Assembly: GCF_029433855.1 (NCBI RefSeq)
Contig: NZ_JAROAU010000003.1
Span: forward strand, 802,729 to 866,728
Length of the DNA stretch: 64,000 nucleotides
Direction of reading: 5' to 3'
Origin: Candidatus Kosakonia sp. 282A-S69
GTDB lineage: Bacteria > Pseudomonadota > Gammaproteobacteria > Enterobacterales > Enterobacteriaceae
In this document: positions 33,062-42,709 of the stretch, in pieces
Position numbering within the stretch: the stretch's first letter is position 1
How the letters are laid out: each line of letters opens with the position of its first letter
Position numbers and translations under genes: made by a program
The notes under the pieces: generated by a model
Seen by the model: only the letters and a program-made list of their open reading frames with translations
Told to the model about the DNA's origin: nothing
Database searches by the model: none

Positions 33062-34108
33062 TCAGGCCTTTTTTAATAAGTACTTTCTGAAGAGTGAACT
33101 GAATTTTTTCTCTAACAAATAGTATGAAATAACAGCAAAGATAAATGAGAGGATCACTGCGAGCACAAACAGCATTACACCGCCCCAGGCAGATTGAGTA
33201 TGGTGCAGCGCTTTGCCGAGCAGCGATTTCGCACGGTAGTGAACAAGGTAAAGGGAGAAAGAAATTTTCCCGGTATAGAGCACCGGCTTCGGTGCCCAAA
33301 AAGTGTATTGCGCTTCGTGGTTGGTCAGGGAAAAGACCAGTGCAAAAGCGGCGAAAATATAACCGAGGCCGCCAATTTTGCTGTAATGGGTAAACAGAAT
33401 AGAGAGAAACAGCGCGAAGCTGAGCACGATTAAGGCAATGCTGACACCTTTCCCGTAGGCGATCTTTTTATTCACTACCAGCCAGCCAATCAAGGTGCCG
33501 ACAAGAAATTCCAGCATCAAACTGTTGGTTATGGTGGCGAGATAGCCCGGATAGTTATAGTGGTTTGAGGGTGAAATTGCCACGTTATGTAACCAGGCGG
33601 GAATGGCAACTGCCAGGGCCAGAATCATAAACAGCACACTGTTTTTGCGCGTTTTAAACAACATGCAGAGGGTAAACAGTGTGTAGAAGATAAATTCGTA
33701 GTTGAGCGTCCAGCCAACAAACAGTTTAGCAACACCAAACCAGGGGGCGATTTGCGTCGTGTCTAACGGAATAAAGAGCAGTGAGGTGGCGGTTTGCAAC
33801 CATGACTCAACGCTATTGCCTGCTACCAGCAGCGTAATGGCGAAATAGGGAGGAAAGACACGGCAAAAGCGCTTAATAAAAAAGCGTTTCGCAGAGGAAA
33901 AACCGTCATTATCGTCGCGGGTAATGTAGTAAATAATAAACCCGCTGATGACAAAGAAGAGATCGACGCCGATATCGCCATTGAGAAAAAGCCGATCGCC
34001 CCAGCCCGGAAGCGACTGATTAATAAAACTTTTAAAGTGAAAGCACATTACCAATACCGCGGCTAACGCTCGCATTGCCTGTATTGACCAGAAATTTCTA
34101 TCCGTCAT
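33062..34108 (-). CDS. Membrane acyltransferase (OafA-like, acyltransferase 3 family)
   Basis: A 348-residue multi-pass inner-membrane protein with about ten hydrophobic segments. The N-terminal SIQAMRALAAVLVMCFHF carries the conserved R...H region of acyltransferase-3 proteins, and DLFFVISGFIIYY follows. Such enzymes O-acetylate O-antigen or other surface sugars. ATG 34108 is preferred over the GTG one codon earlier. The gene lies downstream of the gtr genes on the same strand, so it may decorate the same O-antigen. Lower GC than the core genes suggests acquisition. Confidence 0.85.
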   Translation of the reverse strand: MTDRNFWSIQAMRALAAVLVMCFHFKSFINQSLPGWGDRLFLNGDIGVDLFFVISGFIIYYITRDDNDGFSSAKRFFIKRFCRVFPPYFAITLLVAGNSVESWLQTATSLLFIPLDTTQIAPWFGVAKLFVGWTLNYEFIFYTLFTLCMLFKTRKNSVLFMILALAVAIPAWLHNVAISPSNHYNYPGYLATITNSLMLEFLVGTLIGWLVVNKKIAYGKGVSIALIVLSFALFLSILFTHYSKIGGLGYIFAAFALVFSLTNHEAQYTFWAPKPVLYTGKISFSLYLVHYRAKSLLGKALHHTQSAWGGVMLFVLAVILSFIFAVISYYLLEKKFSSLFRKYLLKKA

Positions 34109-34265
34109 CACATCATCCGTTTCTTATGAGTTATTACCGCCGCGTGTTTTTTATTGTGATGTCGCGAACACGCATTTTAAGCATCATTAAGTGAATTCAG
34201 AACCGGGGCTAAATGCCCAAAAAGAAGCAAACCTCCCCACCATTACCGCGTGGGGAGGTGAAAAA

Positions 34266-35804
34266 TCACAGTGAAACCTTTTCTACATGACCTTCAGGAA
34301 TATGGCCGTAATACCAGTGCTCGCCATTGATTTTCGCCGATTTGAGTTTCTCGGCCGCAAGCGTACGGCGCGCCTGACCCACTTCAACGGTGACCGGTTG
34401 AGTAATCGGCTGCGGGCTGATGATAATTAAATCACCCTGCGCGTTGCTGTAGGCGATGACGGTGTTCGTTACGCGGATCACCTCGCCATGAGCAATGGCG
34501 GAGTAATCAAAGTCCACCGTTTCAGGGTAAATATTATCAACACCAAAATATTGGCCGTAGATCTCAGGATCGTGGAACAGGCCAAACTGGCCGCCGCTAT
34601 TCTGCATTTTAATAAAGTAGTAATCGGGAATGGTGATCTCTCTGTTTCCCTGTGCGGACTCGTTTTCGATAATGCTCATCCGCACCTGCTCTTGCAGCGC
34701 AATGTGCGTATAGCTTTTATGCATCAGCGTCCATGACCAGGCGAAAGTGCCCGCGCAGAGCAGGGTGATAATTGCCGTGCAAATAACGGCTTTTCTGACG
34801 CCGCTCATTAAAATGGCGTAGGCGATAAAAGCGATGGTCAACAGGAAGAACATAAAGGTGCCGTTGACGACCCTGTCCGGGTAGGAGGGGGAGGCGAACA
34901 TAATCAGCACCGTGCCGACGCCAAAAACTGCGGTCAGGATAGCAGGCAGTACCGTGCGGCGGGTAATTTTCGCTTTGACCTCTTTATTAAAGAGAATAAC
35001 CAGCACTAACAGCAGCAGCACAACATAGCTAATCCAGATTAAGGCCAGATGATTATGCACCCGCTCGGTTAAGTGAATGGTAATGCGCTCCAGTAGCGGT
35101 TTACCGTACCAGTAGGTTTTACTCGCCGCGCGCACGAAATTACCTGGCGAGAAGATCAGCGTACAGGAGCCTGCCAGCGCGGCCAGGGCATAGAGGATTT
35201 TGTTTTTAGCTACCGATTTCGCCGTGACCCTTTCATAAATAATGGCCACCACAGCGAGGAGCACGACAAAAGGCGAGACGCTCTCATTTGAGCAGCCCGC
35301 CATAAACGCGAGCACCATCAGTAAGGGATTAATGGTCTTAATATTGTCGACGGTGATCCGGTAGAGATAAAAAATCCACGCGGCGACAAACAAATTTGTC
35401 CAGAGGTAGTTGGCGGCACCTACCAGCCAGAAAGTGGTTTGCCCTAAGTTGGGGTTAGCAATCCAGTAGGTACAGAAGACCAGCGGCAGCAAAATATTAT
35501 CGCTTTTTTGCCAGCGCAGGGTTTTGCCCGGCGTTTTGGCAATGAAATAACAGAAGGCTAAAGCCGCAAAAGCGGTTGAGAAAGCGTAGACAAATTGTGA
35601 CTGGGTAAAGAGGATCAGCGCGCTGGCGTAATCCGCCACGATCCTGCCGCTCCAGGTCATATACCATTGGTAATGGCTGGCAGGGGAAATACCCAACAGA
35701 TAGTAGCGGTAATCATCTGAGTGAATGGGCGTCAGCCACTCAATGGCGAACAGGCTCGCAAAGGCGAGCGCAATAAGCAGAGCTTTATAAGATTTCTCTA
35801 ACAT
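34266..35804 (-). CDS. GtrC-type serotype-specific glucosyltransferase (putative)
   Basis: A 512-residue inner-membrane protein with about 11 hydrophobic segments and a C-terminal periplasmic domain of about 130 residues. The first periplasmic loop has PIHSDDYRYYLLG; an acidic DD there is typical of Gtr-type glucosyltransferases that move glucose from bactoprenol to the O-antigen. It lies five bases after gtrB in the usual gtrA-gtrB-gtrC order, which is the strongest evidence. The exact linkage or serotype cannot be told. Confidence 0.75.
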   Translation of the reverse strand: MLEKSYKALLIALAFASLFAIEWLTPIHSDDYRYYLLGISPASHYQWYMTWSGRIVADYASALILFTQSQFVYAFSTAFAALAFCYFIAKTPGKTLRWQKSDNILLPLVFCTYWIANPNLGQTTFWLVGAANYLWTNLFVAAWIFYLYRITVDNIKTINPLLMVLAFMAGCSNESVSPFVVLLAVVAIIYERVTAKSVAKNKILYALAALAGSCTLIFSPGNFVRAASKTYWYGKPLLERITIHLTERVHNHLALIWISYVVLLLLVLVILFNKEVKAKITRRTVLPAILTAVFGVGTVLIMFASPSYPDRVVNGTFMFFLLTIAFIAYAILMSGVRKAVICTAIITLLCAGTFAWSWTLMHKSYTHIALQEQVRMSIIENESAQGNREITIPDYYFIKMQNSGGQFGLFHDPEIYGQYFGVDNIYPETVDFDYSAIAHGEVIRVTNTVIAYSNAQGDLIIISPQPITQPVTVEVGQARRTLAAEKLKSAKINGEHWYYGHIPEGHVEKVSL

Positions 35805-35809
35805 AATAA

Positions 35810-36742
35810 TTAACGTTCCAGGGTTCTTTTTCTGTTCTTAATAAGATAACGCGGTCTCTGCTTCACTTCGGTATAAACGCGCCCGATATATTCGCCAAGA
35901 ATACCGATGCCGATAAGCTGAATACCGCCTAAAAAAAGGATGGCCGTCATCAACGAGGGATAACCGGGCACCGGGTTTCCCCATAACAACTTATCGAGCA
36001 CCATCCAGATGGCGTAGAAAAAGGAGAGTAACGAGACGCTAAGTCCGATATAGGTCCAGATACGCAGCGGGAAGGTGGAGAAACTGGTGATGCCATCAAG
36101 CGCAAGATTCCACAGCTTCCAGCCGTTGAACTTTGACTTACCGGCAACGCGGTCAGCGCGAATATATTCAACGATATCGGTGTTACCGCCCACCCATGAA
36201 AGTATGCCTTTCATAAACAGATTCCGTTCAGAAAGCAGTTTGATATTTTCGACCACCTCGCGGGACATCAGCCGAAAATCACCGACGTTCTCTTCTATCT
36301 GCGGGTCGCTGATCTTATTGTGCAGCTTATAAAACCACTCAGCCGATTTACGCTTCATTCTGCCATCGGTTGAGCGATCGCTACGCTTCGCCAGTACCAT
36401 ATCGGCACCCGCCTGCCACTTCGCAATCAGATGGGGGATCACCTCAACCGGATCCTGTAAATCGACATCCATCGGAATAATGGCCTCTCCGGTCGCATGC
36501 TCAAGCCCGGCAAATAAGGCCGGCTCTTTGCCAAAATTACGCGTGAAGGATAACGGCACGACGTGCGGGTCGGAGAGCGCGAGGGTGTTAATAATGGTTT
36601 CGGTGGCATCTTTGCTGCCATCGTTAATAAAAACCAGCTCAACGGTATAGGGTTTTAAGGCGTCAAAGCCGCGCACCGTTTGATAAAAGATGGGTATCGC
36701 CTCTTCTTCATTAAAGACGGGAACCACCAAGGAGATTTTCAT
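35810..36742 (-). CDS. gtrB: Bactoprenol glucosyltransferase GtrB
   Basis: A 310-residue GT2-family enzyme of the DPM/GtrB type. It has [16 protein letters not shown] at the N-terminus, the metal motif MDVDLQDP, and two C-terminal membrane helices. It transfers glucose from UDP-glucose to undecaprenyl phosphate at the cytoplasmic face. The start at 36742 overlaps the gtrA stop (ATGA) and matches the E. coli YfdH N-terminus; the longer upstream frame is not used. Confidence 0.92.
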   Translation of the reverse strand: MKISLVVPVFNEEEAIPIFYQTVRGFDALKPYTVELVFINDGSKDATETIINTLALSDPHVVPLSFTRNFGKEPALFAGLEHATGEAIIPMDVDLQDPVEVIPHLIAKWQAGADMVLAKRSDRSTDGRMKRKSAEWFYKLHNKISDPQIEENVGDFRLMSREVVENIKLLSERNLFMKGILSWVGGNTDIVEYIRADRVAGKSKFNGWKLWNLALDGITSFSTFPLRIWTYIGLSVSLLSFFYAIWMVLDKLLWGNPVPGYPSLMTAILFLGGIQLIGIGILGEYIGRVYTEVKQRPRYLIKNRKRTLER

Positions 36743-37113
36743 TTCGCATCCCTGAAAACAATTAACTTTGACCAGGCGAAGCCGCACACCAGGCTGATAA
36801 CGGAAAAAAGAATCAGCGTCACGATAGGCGGCGTGCCGGAGTGATCGGCAAGCCAGCCAACAGCCACGCTCAGCATGCCCATAAATCCGACATACATCAG
36901 ATAACGCCCGGCGGTGGTCGATGATTTGAAGGTGAATTTGGCATTAGCGAAAAAGCTAAAACTGACCGCAACAATAAAACCGGCAAGGTTAGCCAGCGCC
37001 TGACGCAGGGTGAAACCATAAACGCACAGACAAAAAATAAGCCAGTGCAGAGCGGTATTTATTAAACCAACAGAGGCGTAGGTAGAAAATCGTTTAAACA
37101 TAATTCTGGGCAA
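36739..37113 (-). CDS. gtrA: GtrA flippase for bactoprenol-linked glucose
   Basis: A 124-residue protein with four hydrophobic helices and the GtrA-family N-terminus [20 protein letters not shown]. GtrA flips bactoprenol-phosphate-glucose to the periplasm. It is first in the gtr operon and coupled to gtrB by a four-base overlap. It resembles YfdG of the E. coli CPS-53 prophage, but here it lies on the yfdC side of argW, outside the island. Confidence 0.9.
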   Translation of the reverse strand: MPRIMFKRFSTYASVGLINTALHWLIFCLCVYGFTLRQALANLAGFIVAVSFSFFANAKFTFKSSTTAGRYLMYVGFMGMLSVAVGWLADHSGTPPIVTLILFSVISLVCGFAWSKLIVFRDAK

Positions 37114-37238
37114 TGAGTCGCTGATGCCGCGAGTGTATCAGACAACCCCTGGAAGGTCATTAAAGGGCGCCAGTCCGCGAAAATCAGCGCTCATTGCTCA
37201 ATGTGATATATCACTGCAATTTATCTGTCCCTGGCCAA

Positions 37239-38168
37239 TTACGCTTTTTCACGCGCCTGCTTCTCCTCTTTCGCTTTGGCTTTCGCCTCCGCTTTGCGAG
37301 CGTTGCTCATATCGTTGCGGATCTGCGCATGGCTGAGCAGGGCGAAGATAAAGGTGCCGCCGCAAATATTCCCGGCGAGCGTTGGCAGGGCGAAGGGCCA
37401 GAGAAACTCGCTCCAGTGCAGGGTGCCGTTAAATACCAGGTAGAAGATCTCCACGGCACCGACCACGATATGGGTGGTGTCACCCAGTGCGATAAGCCAC
37501 GTCATCAGAATAATCACCACCAGTTTTGACGAGCCCGCAGCCGGGAACATCCACACCATGGTGGCGATGATCCAGCCGGAGATGATGGCGTTGGAGAACA
37601 TCTCCAGCGGTGTGTTCTTCATCACGTCCATGCCGATTTTGACAAAGGCGTCGCGGGTGGCTTCATCAAAGATTGGCATAAACTCAAAGGCGAACGCGGC
37701 CACGGCGGTGCCGACCAGGTTACCCAGCAGTACCACGCCCCACAGGCGTCCGAGCAGACCCATATTTTTCCAGCTTGGGTTTTGCATCACCGGCAGAACG
37801 GCGGTGACGGTGTTCTCCGTAAAGAGTTGCTGACGCGCCATGATGACGATAATAAAGCCGAAGGTGTAGCCGAGGTTCTCAAGTAAAAAGCCGCCGGGAA
37901 TGCCCTCCAGCTGCACATGAAAAATGCCTTTTGCCAGTAACGAGGCGCCCATCGATAAGCCTGCGGCAATCGCCGACCAGAAGAGCGCCATTGCATCACG
38001 CTCCATCTCTTTTTCGCCATCCTGGCGAATATGTTCATGGATCGCCATCGCCCGCGAGGGCAGATGCTCCTCATCAACCTCTATTTCCTCGCCGCGCTGC
38101 TTCTCTTCGCTTTCGACTTTAATGTCATCGCTGTGCTGGTCGATCTTCTCTTCTTCTATTTTGTCCAC
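37239..38168 (-). CDS. yfdC: YfdC, formate/nitrite-transporter family protein
   Basis: A 309-residue protein matching E. coli YfdC (310). A charged N-terminal tail of about 60 residues leads into six membrane helices of the FNT fold (GLSMGASLLAKGIF, LGDTTHIVVGAVE, LPTLAGNICGGTFIFAL), followed by a charged C-terminal tail. The transported ion is not established. It marks the return to E. coli-like core order next to mlaA. Confidence 0.93.
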   Translation of the reverse strand: MDKIEEEKIDQHSDDIKVESEEKQRGEEIEVDEEHLPSRAMAIHEHIRQDGEKEMERDAMALFWSAIAAGLSMGASLLAKGIFHVQLEGIPGGFLLENLGYTFGFIIVIMARQQLFTENTVTAVLPVMQNPSWKNMGLLGRLWGVVLLGNLVGTAVAAFAFEFMPIFDEATRDAFVKIGMDVMKNTPLEMFSNAIISGWIIATMVWMFPAAGSSKLVVIILMTWLIALGDTTHIVVGAVEIFYLVFNGTLHWSEFLWPFALPTLAGNICGGTFIFALLSHAQIRNDMSNARKAEAKAKAKEEKQAREKA

Positions 38169-38442
38169 GAAGGCCTCACTTTATTGATTCTTGTGCGTTA
38201 AGCGTAGCGGCTTTCTCCCTCTATTCAGGGCGGTATCCTCCGAAATTATAGTGAAGAGCAAAAAAGGCGATAGATTGCCTGGAAACAATGTATAAGATTA
38301 TTAACACGCCGCACCGGCAACTGCGGCTATGCTGAAGTGAATCACACAGACCACGACATAGACATCATAAGACGCGCTGTTACAATGCGTTGCATTTTGA
38401 TGAATGGCCTCGAAGAAGGCCGTATTCTGCAGGGAGATCATG

Positions 38443-39195
38443 ATGAAATACCGCCTGTCGGCGCTTGCGCTGGCCACCACTGTGCTGGTCGGCTGCGCCA
38501 GCTCGAATGAGACGCAAGGGCGCTCGGACCCGTTAGAAGGGTTTAACCGCACCATGTATAACTTCAACTTCAACGTGCTGGATCCCTATGTTGTCAGACC
38601 GGTTGCCGTTGCCTGGCGTGACTATGTGCCGCAGCCGGCGCGTAATGGGTTAAGCAACTTCACCAGTAACCTTGAAGAGCCGGCAGTGATGGCGAACTAC
38701 TTCCTGCAGGGCAATCCTTATCAGGGGATGGTTCACTTCACCCGCTTCTTCCTTAATACTCTTTTAGGGATGGGCGGTTTAATGGATGTGGCCGGGATGT
38801 CGAACCCGAAACTGCAGCGCGAAGAGCCGCACCGTTTCGGTAGTACGCTGGGTCACTATGGCATGGGTTACGGCCCCTATATGCAACTGCCGTTCTATGG
38901 CAGCTTCACCCTGCGTGAAGATGGCGGCGATATGGCAGATACGCTCTATCCGGTGCTCTCCTGGCTGACCTGGCCGCTCTCCGTAGGTAAATGGACGGTT
39001 GAAGGCATCGAATCGCGCGCCCAGCTGCTCGACTCCGATGGCCTGCTGCGCCAGTCTTCCGACCCCTATATCCTGGTGCGTGAAGCCTATTTCCAGCGCC
39101 ACGATTTTATCGCCAACGGCGGCAAGCTGAAGCCGGAGGAAAACCCTAACGCACAGGCGATTGAGGGTGATTTAAAAGATATCGACTCGGAATAA
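38443..39195 (+). CDS. mlaA: Outer-membrane lipoprotein MlaA (VacJ)
   Basis: A 250-residue lipoprotein with lipobox LVGC (Cys18), one residue shorter than the E. coli protein. It works with OmpC/OmpF and the MlaBCDEF system to remove phospholipids from the outer leaflet of the outer membrane. The family core PLEGFNRTMYNFNFNVLDPY is intact, as are the helix and ring segments. The ATG at 38443 is preferred because AGGGAG lies 6 bases upstream; the ATG one codon earlier is too close to it. Confidence 0.95.
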   Translation: MKYRLSALALATTVLVGCASSNETQGRSDPLEGFNRTMYNFNFNVLDPYVVRPVAVAWRDYVPQPARNGLSNFTSNLEEPAVMANYFLQGNPYQGMVHFTRFFLNTLLGMGGLMDVAGMSNPKLQREEPHRFGSTLGHYGMGYGPYMQLPFYGSFTLREDGGDMADTLYPVLSWLTWPLSVGKWTVEGIESRAQLLDSDGLLRQSSDPYILVREAYFQRHDFIANGGKLKPEENPNAQAIEGDLKDIDSE

Positions 39196-39204
39196 AAGCC
39201 CAAT

Positions 39205-39238
39205 AAAAAAGGTGAGCCAGACGCTCACCTTTTTTTAT
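39205..39238. terminator. Bidirectional terminator between mlaA and fadL
   Basis: A perfect GGTGAGC / GCTCACC stem with loop CAGAC, flanked by A6 on the left and T7 on the right. It serves both convergent genes. Confidence 0.9.
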
Positions 39239-39251
39239 CCCTGCGCGCTTA

Positions 39252-40571
39252 TCAGAAGGCGTAGTTAAAGTTGGCACCATACAGCCAGGCGCGCCCTTCA
39301 GATTTGAAAGTATATTGCCCTTCGGTGAACTTCACTTTCTGACCATGCATGTAGGAGACGCCGACATCGACAGAGGCATCTTTGTTAAATGCATAGGTCG
39401 CACCGGTGCTCAGCCAGAAGCGATCCTGGTCCGGAATGGAGATAGAGCGTTTATCGGCAGGAACCGGGCTGTCATCAAAGGCGATACCGCCGCGGAAGGT
39501 CCAGTTATCATCCATGTAATAGGTGGTACCGAGCGCGATACGGTAGGCGTCTTTAAAGCCCTCTTCTTTATAGAAGAGCTGCTGACCCTGGCTACCCGTC
39601 GCTTTTAGCTGCTGGAACTGGCTCCAGCTGGTGTAGGCCAGGCTGTAGTGGATCGCCCACTGCGGATCGACACGGTTATAACCCGATACTTCCCACATTT
39701 CCGGCAGGTTGAGCGTCAGCGAGCCAGGAATGGTTGCGCCGCCTGTTGCGACTGGCAGACCTGTCAGGCCAAGCTGCTGGCCCAGCACGTTAACTGCGAG
39801 CGGCAGGTTGCTCTTATAGTCGCCGTCGAAGTCAACTTTCACTTCTGAGCGGTAAGTCAGACCCCAGCGGTTATTTTTATCCAGTTCATAGAGGATACCG
39901 GCGTTCCAGCCGAAGCCCCACTCATCGCCTTTCAGATGTGCAATCTGCGTATCAGGCGAAATCAGTCTGCTCACGCCAAAGGCATTGCCGGTTGCTGCAT
40001 CAACTTGCTGCGGCAGATCACCCGCGTAGCGTTCAATTTTCGCGCGTGCATAGACCGCGTCAAAACCGAGGCCGAAGCTCCAGTTGTTATTAAGACGGTA
40101 TGCACCGCTGAGGTTCAGGTTCAGCGTTTCGAGATCGGTTTTACCGCCCACGGAGCCAGCTGAATAGTTGTTGTTGAACTCTGTTGCCAGGCCGTAGTTG
40201 GAGGTGACGGATGCGCCCCAGCCAAACTGATCGTTAATCGGCGCAACAAAGTGCAGGTTCGGCACCCATGCCGTCGGTGCGATATTGTCCTGGCTGGCGT
40301 TATTGAAACGAGAGCTGCCAGTAACATCCACGCCCGGATCGACAAACACCGCGCCGCCGGAGAAGGTCGGGCGATCGAAGGTGGTAATCAGCGCCGGGTT
40401 ACGGCTGGCGTTGCCGGCATCATCAGCGATTGCGCCTTCACCAGAGTAAGCGCGACCGAGGCCGGAGGCGGAGAATTCATTGAGTTGAAAGCCTGCGGAC
40501 CAGGCCTGGGTAGAAACGAGTGCCACTGCGACTGCCAGAGCAGACTTGGTAAAACGGGTTTTCTGGCTCAT
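39252..40571 (-). CDS. fadL: Long-chain fatty acid outer-membrane transporter FadL
   Basis: A 439-residue protein with a signal peptide ending [12 protein letters not shown], then a 14-strand beta-barrel ending in aromatic F. The N-terminal hatch NPALITTF is conserved. It is shorter than E. coli FadL (446) because an extracellular loop around residues 195-215 is reduced. It takes up long-chain fatty acids across the outer membrane. The start at 40571 has GAGG eight bases upstream; the ATG two codons earlier is too near it. Two FadR-like operators lie upstream. Confidence 0.95.
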   Translation of the reverse strand: MSQKTRFTKSALAVAVALVSTQAWSAGFQLNEFSASGLGRAYSGEGAIADDAGNASRNPALITTFDRPTFSGGAVFVDPGVDVTGSSRFNNASQDNIAPTAWVPNLHFVAPINDQFGWGASVTSNYGLATEFNNNYSAGSVGGKTDLETLNLNLSGAYRLNNNWSFGLGFDAVYARAKIERYAGDLPQQVDAATGNAFGVSRLISPDTQIAHLKGDEWGFGWNAGILYELDKNNRWGLTYRSEVKVDFDGDYKSNLPLAVNVLGQQLGLTGLPVATGGATIPGSLTLNLPEMWEVSGYNRVDPQWAIHYSLAYTSWSQFQQLKATGSQGQQLFYKEEGFKDAYRIALGTTYYMDDNWTFRGGIAFDDSPVPADKRSISIPDQDRFWLSTGATYAFNKDASVDVGVSYMHGQKVKFTEGQYTFKSEGRAWLYGANFNYAF

Positions 40572-40664
40572 GACCATAACCTCATTCGAAGCGAGTTATT
40601 TTTATACAAACTTTTTTACGCCTTGTTAAAGAAGCGCGAAGTGTAGGGTCTGAGCTACCGCAGA

Positions 40665-40701
40665 GAAATCAGACCAGTGGCGAGAGTATAGGTCTGACCA
40701 G
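40665..40701 (-). promoter_or_regulatory. Two FadR operators upstream of fadL
   Basis: On the minus strand CTGGTCAGACCTAT (40701-40688) and ACTGGTCTGATTTC (40678-40665) both match the FadR consensus, and their order is as in E. coli fadL. FadR-acyl-CoA responsiveness would link fadL to fatty-acid supply. Confidence 0.8.
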
Positions 40702-40746
40702 AACTAATGTTGCAAGTATGTAATCAAGATTTTTCAATTGTGATCT

Positions 40747-40800
40747 CCGAAACGGGATCTGCGTGGCAAATTTGGCCGTAGCACGGATCCCCGTTTTCGG
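40747..40800. repeat. Large imperfect palindrome between fadL and yfcZ
   Basis: Arms CCGAAACGGGATCTGCGTG and GCACGGATCCCCGTTTTCGG pair over about 15 positions with two single-base bulges and a loop of about 15 bases. A T-rich stretch follows on the plus strand. It lies in the 377-base fadL/yfcZ intergenic region, beyond the FadR sites. Confidence 0.6.
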
Positions 40801-40948
40801 TAGTTTTTGTTTTAGATCATTTTTAATTGTGATTTCGGTCACTTAAGGCCGTTCCGACGATTAACGACTGGAGCGACCCTGCGCGGCGGCGTAAAATATG
40901 CGCAATCTTGACCTGGCACCCAGGGTGCGAATTTAGAGGAAATCTTCT

Positions 40949-41233
40949 ATGAGTAAATGCAGTGCTGATGAAACCCCGGTTTGCTGCTGTATGGATGTCG
41001 GAACCATTATGGACAACTCCGACTGTACCGCCTCTTACAGCCGCGTATTCCCTAACCGCGCCGACGCTGAAGAGACGCTGGCGGCGCTGAGCGCCAAAGC
41101 GCGCAGCGTTGAGTCTGAACCGTGTGAAATCACTCCGACTTTCACCGAGGTGGCAGAGGGCGTTAAGTTGGATATCGATTTTGTTTTCGCCTGTGAAGCG
41201 GAAACCCTGATTTTCCAGCTTGGTCTGCGCTAA
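40949..41233 (+). CDS. yfcZ: YfcZ, DUF406 family protein
   Basis: A 94-residue protein nearly identical to E. coli YfcZ. It has a Cys-rich start (CSADETPVCCCMDVGTIMD) and a conserved FACEAETLIFQLGLR end. The function is unknown. GAGGAAA lies before the ATG, and a strong terminator follows, so it is monocistronic. Confidence 0.93.
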   Translation: MSKCSADETPVCCCMDVGTIMDNSDCTASYSRVFPNRADAEETLAALSAKARSVESEPCEITPTFTEVAEGVKLDIDFVFACEAETLIFQLGLR

Positions 41234-41247
41234 ACCCCTCGCTTAAC

Positions 41248-41275
41248 GCTCCCCCTCTGTGGGAGCGTTTTTTTA
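41248..41275 (+). terminator. Terminator after yfcZ
   Basis: Stem CGCTCCC / GGGAGCG with a short loop, followed by T7. Confidence 0.9.
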
Positions 41276-41353
41276 TCCGTTTATCTGTGCCTTAGCTCCC
41301 ATTTTTTCCTCCCTGCCATTGGCTAAATGTAAAAGATTGGTTAAGACTGTTAT

Positions 41354-41367
41354 CAGGTCAGACCACT
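41354..41367 (+). promoter_or_regulatory. FadR operator upstream of fadIJ
   Basis: caggtcagaccact matches the FadR consensus and lies about 30 bases before the fadI ATG, downstream of or overlapping the likely promoter, as expected for repression. Confidence 0.75.
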
Positions 41368-41398
41368 TTATTGATTACGTTGTTAACAGGGGAGTGTT

Positions 41399-42709
41399 AT
41401 GAGTCAGGCGTTACCGCTTGTCACCCGTCAGGGCGACCGCATTGCCATTGTCTGCGGGTTACGGACCCCATTTGTCCGCCAGGCAACCGCGTTTCACGGC
41501 GTGCCGGCGATCGATCTCGGCAAAATGGTGGTGGGGGAGATGCTGGCGCGCAACGAAATTTCCCCCGAAGTGATCGAACAGCTGGTCTTCGGCCAGGTGG
41601 TGCAGATGCCAGAAGCACCGAATATTGCGCGTGAAATCGTGCTGGGCACCGGCATGAGTGTGCACACTGACGCCTACAGCGTCAGCCGCGCCTGCGCGAC
41701 CAGCTTTCAGGCGGTGGCAAACGTCACCGAAAGCCTGCTGGCCGGCACTATCCGCGCCGGTATCGCCGGTGGGGCTGACTCCTCTTCTGTACTGCCTATT
41801 GGCGTCAGTAAAAAACTGGCGCGCGTGCTGGTGGATGCCAACAAAGCGCGTACCGTCGGGCAGAAATTTAAACTCTTCTCGCGCCTGCGCCTGCGCGATC
41901 TGTTACCGGTTCCGCCTGCGGTTGCTGAGTATTCAACCGGACTGCGCATGGGCGATACCGCCGAGCAGATGGCGAAAACCTACGCCATTAGCCGCCAGGA
42001 GCAGGATGCGCTGGCGCACCGTTCTCACCAGCTTGCCGCGCAGGCCTGGGCCGAGGGCAAGCTGGCGGAAGAGGTGATGACCGCTTATGCGCCACCGTTC
42101 CGCGACCCGGTCGGGCAGGACAATAACGTGCGCGGCAACTCCAGCCTCGCCGATTACGCCAAACTGCGCCCGGCCTTTGACCGCAAACATGGCACCGTTA
42201 CCGCGGCCAACAGTACTCCGCTCACCGACGGCGCGGCGGCGGTGATCTTAATGACCGAATCACGCGCCAGAGAGCTGGGTCTTGTGCCGCTGGGCTATCT
42301 GCGCAGCTACGCCTTTACGGCGATTGGCGTACAAAAAGATATGCTGCTCGGCCCGGCCTGGGCAACGCCGCTGGCACTGGATCGCGCCGGATTAACCATG
42401 GCCGATCTGACGCTGTTTGATATGCATGAAGCCTTTGCCGCCCAGACCTTAACTAACCTGAAACTGATGGCCAGCGATCGTTTTGCCCGCGACGTGCTCG
42501 GGCGTTCGCAGGCCACCGGAGAGGTGGATGAGCGTAAATTTAACGTGCTTGGCGGCTCAATTGCCTATGGTCACCCCTTTGCCGCCACCGGTGCGCGGAT
42601 GATCACACAAACCCTGCATGAGCTGCGGCGTCGCGGCGGCGGTTTCGGTCTGGTCACCGCCTGCGCGGCGGGAGGATTAGGCGCGGCAATGGTTCTGGAG
42701 GCGGAATAA
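41399..42709 (+). CDS. fadI: 3-ketoacyl-CoA thiolase FadI (anaerobic beta-oxidation)
   Basis: A 436-residue thiolase matching E. coli FadI (436). The nucleophile Cys lies in [12 protein letters not shown]. The catalytic His is in [16 protein letters not shown], and the second Cys in [10 protein letters not shown]. It is the beta subunit of the FadIJ complex, which degrades fatty acids when oxygen is low. It overlaps the fadJ start by one base (TAATG). Confidence 0.96.
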   Translation: MSQALPLVTRQGDRIAIVCGLRTPFVRQATAFHGVPAIDLGKMVVGEMLARNEISPEVIEQLVFGQVVQMPEAPNIAREIVLGTGMSVHTDAYSVSRACATSFQAVANVTESLLAGTIRAGIAGGADSSSVLPIGVSKKLARVLVDANKARTVGQKFKLFSRLRLRDLLPVPPAVAEYSTGLRMGDTAEQMAKTYAISRQEQDALAHRSHQLAAQAWAEGKLAEEVMTAYAPPFRDPVGQDNNVRGNSSLADYAKLRPAFDRKHGTVTAANSTPLTDGAAAVILMTESRARELGLVPLGYLRSYAFTAIGVQKDMLLGPAWATPLALDRAGLTMADLTLFDMHEAFAAQTLTNLKLMASDRFARDVLGRSQATGEVDERKFNVLGGSIAYGHPFAATGARMITQTLHELRRRGGGFGLVTACAAGGLGAAMVLEAE

